In this document: positions 59,484 to 64,000 of the stretch, in pieces
Layout of the letters: each line of letters opens with the position of its first letter
Position numbering within the stretch: position 1 is the first letter of the stretch
Assembly: GCA_035048485.1 (NCBI GenBank)
Contig: CM068583.1
Span: 51,201,790-51,265,789 of the forward strand
Source of the DNA: Pteria penguin
Taxonomy: Eukaryota; Mollusca; Bivalvia; Pterioida; Pteriidae
Direction of reading: 5' to 3'
DNA: 64,000 nt
The notes under the pieces: generated by a model
Seen by the model: only the letters and a program-made list of their open reading frames with translations
What the model was told of the DNA's origin: nothing
Database searches by the model: none
Translations under genes and position numbers: made by a program

Positions 59484-61264
59484 TTTTTTTTTTTTTTTAT
59501 TACTATATATATTTATAATGACATCATACAATACATATATAAACATAAGACAAGACAAGTATTACAACACTGACAAAAATATCATACATACTCCATTCAC
59601 TCAATAATAATCAAGTAATACAAACAAACTTAAGCTTGCCTACAACCAACATATATTTCATATCAACAATTGTCAACTAAAACAGTGACAATTATATATA
59701 TGTATTAAATAAACATGTACTCATTATAATAAAGTGAATAATAACTATGTTACAATGCAGTATTAACTCAGTCATATATTTATAATTAATAATATACATT
59801 TATGATATTATTTAGTAATATTTTTTGTAAAGACATTGAAAAGATTATATAATAGCCACAAGTATTTACTTAATCTTACTATTATCAGATTAAACCTATA
59901 AATTGTTCCCATTTTTTATTAAAATGATCAATTTTCATGTTTCTTTGATGAATAAATCTATCAATTTTCAAATAATTTTCAACGAAAATTTTTGCACCCT
60001 CAAAGTTTGGGATAATTTTTTTTATCTTTTGCTTATATATATATCTTTTAATTAGACAGATTATCAAATTTTGTGATTTTTTTCTAACATTTTTACCAAA
60101 GATAATATCAATCTTATTAAAAGTAATATCAATATCAAAATTGTCTTTCAACCAAGTGACAACATTTTCCCATATCACAGATACTTTACTGCATGACCAA
60201 AAAGTATGAAGAATTGTTTCAATATGGTTATTACAGAAAGTACACAAATTTGAATCTAAAATGCCTATCTTATATAGTAAAGAATTTGTACCTATAATTC
60301 TGTGAATAATTCTATATTGAAACCATCTAAGGCTTATGTCATCACCTAAAAGTTTAATTAAATTATTTTGTTCATACCACCGATTCCTATCAGGGTAAAA
60401 GTTAAGTTCATTTTGCCATTTTCCTTCACTTTTTGGTTTTTCATATATTTCATTCACAAAGGTATCATAAATATATCTTACACCATTTGTGTTCTTTACT
60501 AATATATCAATGAATTTTGGTCTGAAAGGAATGTTGGTATGTATAGAAGTCATATCAGTGTCTTCAATTAACATATGAATGCATTGAACCACACCATAGT
60601 ATGTAGTAAATGGAGGATTAAATCTAAATTTATCACAAAAGTCAACATATTGTAAAATATTACCATTCTCATCCAGAAAATCATATATGTATCTAACATC
60701 CTTTTCAAACCACTGTTTGTAGTGAATCATATTTCCATTTATTTTAATTTTGTCATTAAACCAAATGGATTGAAAAGCTATATGTTCACTTTTACGAACA
60801 ATGCGTCTAAAGTGATAAAAAGATATAAATACATCTTTCCAAAAAGAATTTGTTGTCTTTTCAGCTAAACTCTTTAAGTATGAACTATCAAAAGTTAAAT
60901 GATGAATAAAATTTGAAGGAAGTATGTCATGTAACAAATTATACCATGAAGAAACATTTACAAATGTTATAATCCTGCGTATCCATGTGATTTTCAGACT
61001 TTCTATAAAAGATTTTACACAAATCATGCGTAACCCCCCCCCCCCCCCCCTTACCATAATCTTGTATAAGTATTTTTCTTGCAATTCTATCATTCTTATT
61101 TTTCCAAATAAATTTGTAAAACAACCTTTCCATTTCATTTACGAATTCCTTACTAGGGTTAGGCAGACTAATAAATAAGTGCATTAGTTTTGGCAGTAAT
61201 ATAGATTTTACCACTGTTATCTTACCGGCTGAACTTATAAGACGTCTTGACCACGATTTTATCA
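59484..61264 (-). mobile_element. 5'-truncated L1/Tx1-like LINE with poly(A) and 14-bp target duplication
   Basis: Exact direct repeats TAATTGTAAATGTT at 59470-59483 and 61265-61278 bracket the insert. On the minus strand the insert ends in a poly(A) tail (the T-run at about 59482-59499) and begins abruptly inside the reverse transcriptase coding region. This is the signature of target-primed reverse transcription with 5' truncation. 1781 bp; the coding remnant is listed separately. The perfect duplication indicates a fairly recent insertion. Confidence 0.92.
59885..61262 (-). pseudogene. LINE ORF2 C-terminal part with zf-RVT, frameshifted at a C-run
   Basis: It starts in the RT 'thumb' region: IKSWSRRLISSAGKITVVKS then ILLPKLMHLFISLPNPS, FYKFIWKN and ARKILIQDY. 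At the C-run 61026-61050 (G-run on the coding strand) the frame changes. It then continues as GGLRMICVKSFIESLKITWI RR and a 380-residue C-terminal region. Near the end, LRWFQYRIIHRIIGTNSLLY precedes CTFCNNHIETILHTFWSC, a CxxC...H...C reverse-transcriptase zinc-binding (zf-RVT) motif. It ends at a stop at 59885. Polymerase catalytic motifs are absent because of the 5' truncation. Apart from the homopolymer slip, the frame is intact over 417 codons, consistent with a young copy. Confidence 0.88.
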
Positions 61265-61499
61265 TAATTGTAAATGTTGTTCAAATACTGAAATCAGTGT
61301 TGATAATGAATGATTCTGTACTCTAAATGCGGTCGAAAAAGTTAATAGTTTCTTAAAAATAATTTAATGTACTTTGTATAAGAACAAAATATGATCAATT
61401 ATGTCTGACGTGATTATTAATTCATATTATCACACAGACACCTAACTTATAGAAATGCAGCTATTAATTGCATTTATTTTTCTCCCATACCGGCAAAGC

Positions 61500-61690
61500 C
61501 AGAGGGGTCTTAAAATTTAGTCGCCGTCTGTCTGTCACATTCTAGTTTCCGGGCTTTCGCTGCTGTTATTACAGATATTGAGCCATTGATTTGATATATG
61601 CATTAATATTGACCAGTAACAGATCAAGTTCGATTTTTGTTCGGAGGACCTATTAGATAGCGCATAGAGAAACGCTCAATATGTAGCCAA
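61500..61690 (+). repeat. Dispersed repeat fragment, CCGTCTGTCTGTC type
   Basis: The head is CTCCCATACCGGCAAAGCCAG AGGGGTCTTAAAATTTAGTC, then GCCGTCTGTCTGTCACATTCT and GTTATTACAGATATTGAGCC. It resembles the start of the TAGTCCCCT-type family at 11.52 kb, but the hairpin is eroded. Confidence 0.5.
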
Positions 61691-61912
61691 TTGAAGAAAC
61701 CAGTTTTTATTAGACTAGTGCTTTGTATATATTTTCTATCTTTCTTTTCGTGTCTTTATATTTGTGTGAGTGTTTGTGTGTGTCCTGAAGAAGAAGCAGA
61801 TTGCTTCGAAAATTTGGCAATTTTTTAATTGTTTTAGTATCGTTATCGCTACCTGGCTTTTATATTGACCCCTTTTTCTCGAGCGATTTGCATTAACCTT
61901 CATTGAGTTAAA

Positions 61913-61981
61913 CACATATATACATATTTCGTTGTATGTCCTTAGCACATATATACATATTTCGTTGTATGTCCTTAGCAC
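61913..61981. repeat. 33-bp tandem duplication
   Basis: CACATATATACATATTTCGT TGTATGTCCTTAG occurs twice in direct succession. Non-coding; upstream of the BOD1-like gene. Confidence 0.9.
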
Positions 61982-61989
61982 ATACAGAT

Positions 61990-62700
61990 TTGCCATGACA
62001 GTGAAATAATTTAAACAGAAAATGATATCTTTTCTATATTGTGGTTTTCCTCAAATTCGCGATATAGTTTCATTCGGATTAAAACTGGTGTTTCCCTGAG
62101 ACTGATTTTGGTAAAAAAAAAAAAGCTGTTGTAGTAGAAGTTTTCAAGATATTCATTGTTCAAAAATCATTTCTGTTGTAAATTGTTTGAGGTCAAGGCA
62201 TATTTTCAAATGGATTGACTAAACTATTATGAAATTAGCCTTGGTAGATGAGCTTCCCTGGAGTCTTCCGTCAGGGTGTAGAGGAGCAATACCTGTAAGC
62301 AGCGTAATGTCACGTTTCTTTCTCTCGATAAAAGAGACTTTAAAGAGTACAGCTTCTTGAATTTTGGTGTCTTTGATGTACTCTGAGTCATTTGCATTTA
62401 ACAAGAATCCAATTTATATCTTATTTGTGTGTGCGTGTGTGTTTGTTTCTTTGTTTGGATTTTTTGTATTTGTTTTGCTTTGTTTGTTTGGGGTTTTTTG
62501 TTTGTTATTTTTTACTTTTATAAGTCCCTGTTTTTTTATGTTTTTTTTAATTCATTTCCGGGTTTATTATGTCCGTTATAGATCTGAAATAAATATTGAA
62601 AATGGCGTCCTCCTAGCAAATGTCTTGAAATGCGGCTTGTAAACTCCTGGAATAGAACATAATCAATGCAAGTGGTCGACAGCTTGAAGTAGCATTCGAT
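61990..62700 (+). promoter_or_regulatory. Upstream region of the BOD1-like gene (5' UTR/promoter not resolved)
   Basis: Contains a T/G-rich stretch at about 62420-62550. An upstream ATG at about 62600 (ATGGCGTCCTCC) runs into TAG after four codons. The start at 62701 is preferred because the family motif follows directly in frame. No clear core promoter motif seen. Confidence 0.3.
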
Positions 62701-62835
62701 ATGGAAACGAACACTCAAAAGAAATTAGATATAAACGAAGATGACAAAGACGTTCGTCAAATTATCGATCAACTGAAATCACAAGGTTTATTTGATCAGT
62801 TCAGAAAAGATTTTTTAGCCGACGTTGATACAAAG
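62701..62835 (+). CDS. BOD1L1-like: BOD1/BOD1L1-like protein, first coding exon (gene continues beyond the window)
   Basis: It encodes METNTQKKLDINEDDKDVRQ then IIDQLKSQGLFDQFRKDFLA DVDTK, 45 codons. The block QLKSxGLFDxFRxDxLADVDTK is the conserved start of the Shg1 (COMPASS component) domain of BOD1 and BOD1L1. Known roles: BOD1 acts in chromosome biorientation as an inhibitor of PP2A-B56; BOD1L1 protects stalled replication forks and associates with SETD1A chromatin complexes. Which of the two this is cannot be told from one exon; an invertebrate BOD1L1-type gene is a reasonable guess. The exon ends ACAAAG|GCAAGC, a GC donor; the next expected residues (PAYQNL-like) are not found before 64000. 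Phase 0 end. Confidence 0.88.
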
Positions 62836-62911
62836 GCAAGCTAATATATCCTATCACACTAACCTATATACCTAATGTTTTGGTGGGTGGAAGTATTTGC
62901 GGAGACCTTAG

Positions 62912-62998
62912 TTACGACTGCAACGGAAGAGCTATTTTGTCCCATCTCTTCCGGGACAGAGACGGGACAAAATAGCTCTTCCGTTGCAGTCGTAACTA
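62912..62998. mobile_element. 87-bp hairpin insertion with 12-bp direct repeats
   Basis: GTTACGACTGCAACGGAAGA GCTATTTTGTCCC (62911-62943) is followed, after a 20-nt loop, by its exact inverse (62964-62996); two outer bases also pair. CGGAGACCTTAG flanks directly at 62900-62911 and 62999-63010. Outside that lies a weaker inverted pair, TAATGTTTTGGTGGGTGG and GCCACACCAAACGTTA (about 62872-63040), suggesting it is nested in an older MITE. Confidence 0.85.
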
Positions 62999-63283
62999 CG
63001 GAGACCTTAGCTTCAATATTTCGCCACACCAAACGTTATTTATTATCGGCTATTTATTTTGTTTGGTGGGTATGAGTGTCAGTTCATATCAATCAAAATG
63101 ACACTGTACAAACCTTTGTTTCCTGCAGGATGCAGGTCACAGATAATATCCAGACATATTTTCCTTCATTGTCATGCAAAATTTCCATCATATGCTCTTT
63201 GCAACACCGATAAATGTCCAGATGGTAACAATAACATAAATATTCTCCTCGATTGCGGCCATGTTTCAAATCAGAAGGAACTA

Positions 63284-63362
63284 CCGTATTCACTCGTGTA
63301 TAATACGCACTTTTTTCATAAAATCTGACTTCAATTTTCCAGGTGCGTATTATACACGAGAT
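63284..63362. mobile_element. CCGTATT..CTCGTGTATAATACGCAC hairpin MITE
   Basis: CTCGTGTATAATACGCAC and GTGCGTATTATACACGAG are exact 18-bp inverse arms around a short AT-rich loop of about 35 bp. CCGTATTC at the left edge fits a widely seen MITE head of this type. No target duplication fixed. Confidence 0.75.
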
Positions 63363-63773
63363 CTAAAACAAGAACCTTTTTTCCAGACGTAAGAATTCAG
63401 ATTTCCGCAGCGATATTGCCGTACAAATGTCCGCTGACAACCATCAGAACACAGTGTCCACGAAACTTTGTTAAACTCCATAGGACATTCGGTCCTATTG
63501 GAAGACATATTTCATAGGACCGAAATCATTTCTGTTCGACCGAAAAAGAAAACTGAAGAATTTTCAATAGGGTATTTTAACATCGCCTTTTTGTCGGCGT
63601 TCGTCGATGTCAATTTTCTTTTGTTTAGTGGTTTTCCAGGGATTGCCCCCTCCACATATTTTAATTTCGCTAGAAAAGACATTCATGAACACTGATGAAC
63701 GCCCCGACCTCTAAACCATATAAACAATACAATGTCACAGGAACGCTCAAAATATAAGCGTTGTTATTAAATA

Positions 63774-64000
63774 CAGTCAAACCTCGTTATCTCGAAGTCG
63801 GAGGGACCGTGGAAAATACTTCGAGATATCCGTAGTTCGAGATATCCAAATTGTAGTTTCATTTGACATTTGTGATTATTATAGTAGATCAGAGACATAT
63901 ATGTCTCTGAGTAGATGTATGAGATATACATGTATTTATCAATAAATACGCATGAAGATGTGCATATTGTATTGTTCCTAAATAATTAATCTAAATCTCA
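63774..64000 (+). mobile_element. CAGTCAAACCTCG pogo-like element, copy C (cut by window end)
   Basis: Starts CAGTCAAACCTCGTTATCTC after TA (63772-63773) and follows copy A through TTCGAGATATCC, ATTTGACATTTGTGATTA and AGATATACATGTATTTATCA. Compared with A it lacks about 40 bp after ATATCCAAATT and has a small local inverted duplication, AGAGACATATATGTCTCT. Confidence 0.85.

Larger units (their letters stand above)
62836..64000 (+). other. First intron of the BOD1-like gene (partial)
   Basis: No second exon of the Shg1 domain is readable here. It contains three mobile-type features described separately. A plus-strand open frame at 63059-63328 has several Cys and His residues but no recognised domain and overlaps the hairpin at 63284, so it is not called. 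Confidence 0.55.

Noticed and set aside
63059..63328. 89-codon open frame as exon 2 of the BOD1-like gene
   Set aside because: The expected continuation of the Shg1 domain is not there in any frame, and the frame runs into a hairpin MITE.

Overview
The window is animal genomic DNA, AT-rich and dominated by interspersed repeats. Small exons with GT..AG introns, tRNA-headed SINEs, several non-LTR retrotransposon fragments, Tigger/pogo-like and hAT-like elements, and dispersed repeats carrying CCGTCCGTC tracts all point to a metazoan. From memory of such repeat families, a mollusc, probably a bivalve, is most likely; this is inference and no search was run. There are no prokaryotic operons, no CRISPR array and no convincing free-standing tRNA or rRNA gene.

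Two host genes are supported. (1) A plus-strand gene of ten exons, or nine plus a tentative three-codon first exon, runs from about 10.54 kb to the stop at 48270. The nine strong exons are 12648-12820, 14466-14556, 19537-19693, 20868-21066, 32630-32888, 37575-37716, 42679-42770, 46617-46707 and 48122-48270. They join in one frame through every junction and total 1353 nt (450 residues plus stop, or 453 with the tentative start). The product is a mostly helical, coiled-coil protein I cannot name. (2) At 62701-62835 the first coding exon of a BOD1/BOD1L1 (Shg1-domain) homologue begins, reading out of the window. It appears to use a GC rather than GT splice donor.

Layout. 1-10.5 kb: intergenic, with dispersed repeats, a 35-bp minisatellite (2.29-3.03 kb), a LINE endonuclease fragment, an old copy of the GCTCACCTGAG family (3.57-5.24 kb), a long-inverted-repeat element with a nested hAT remnant (7.09-8.61 kb) and a hAT-type MITE (8.97-9.57 kb). 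10.5-49 kb: the coiled-coil gene, whose large introns hold a Tigger/pogo relic, two more copies of the GCTCACCTGAG family (one with a second element nested in it), tRNA-derived SINEs, three TA-flanked pogo-like elements and assorted MITEs. 49-62.7 kb: intergenic, with a roughly 150-bp tandem repeat, dispersed repeats, a foldback element with 6-bp target duplications, a decayed LINE reverse transcriptase, a 32-bp minisatellite open in all three forward frames, and a 5'-truncated LINE with a perfect 14-bp target duplication. 62.7-64 kb: the BOD1-like exon and intron, with two hairpin elements and a third copy of the CAGTCAAACCTCG element.

The most interesting signal is a set of repeat families that differ in sequence but share an architecture. 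Each starts with a hairpin; most then carry a CCGTCCGTC-like tract, and two or three end in a short hairpin plus a similar tail. In two of them a 5'-terminal motif recurs inverted just inside the 3' hairpin. This asymmetric layout recalls Helentron/Helitron2 rolling-circle elements. I see no Rep/helicase coding in the window, so these would be non-autonomous members.
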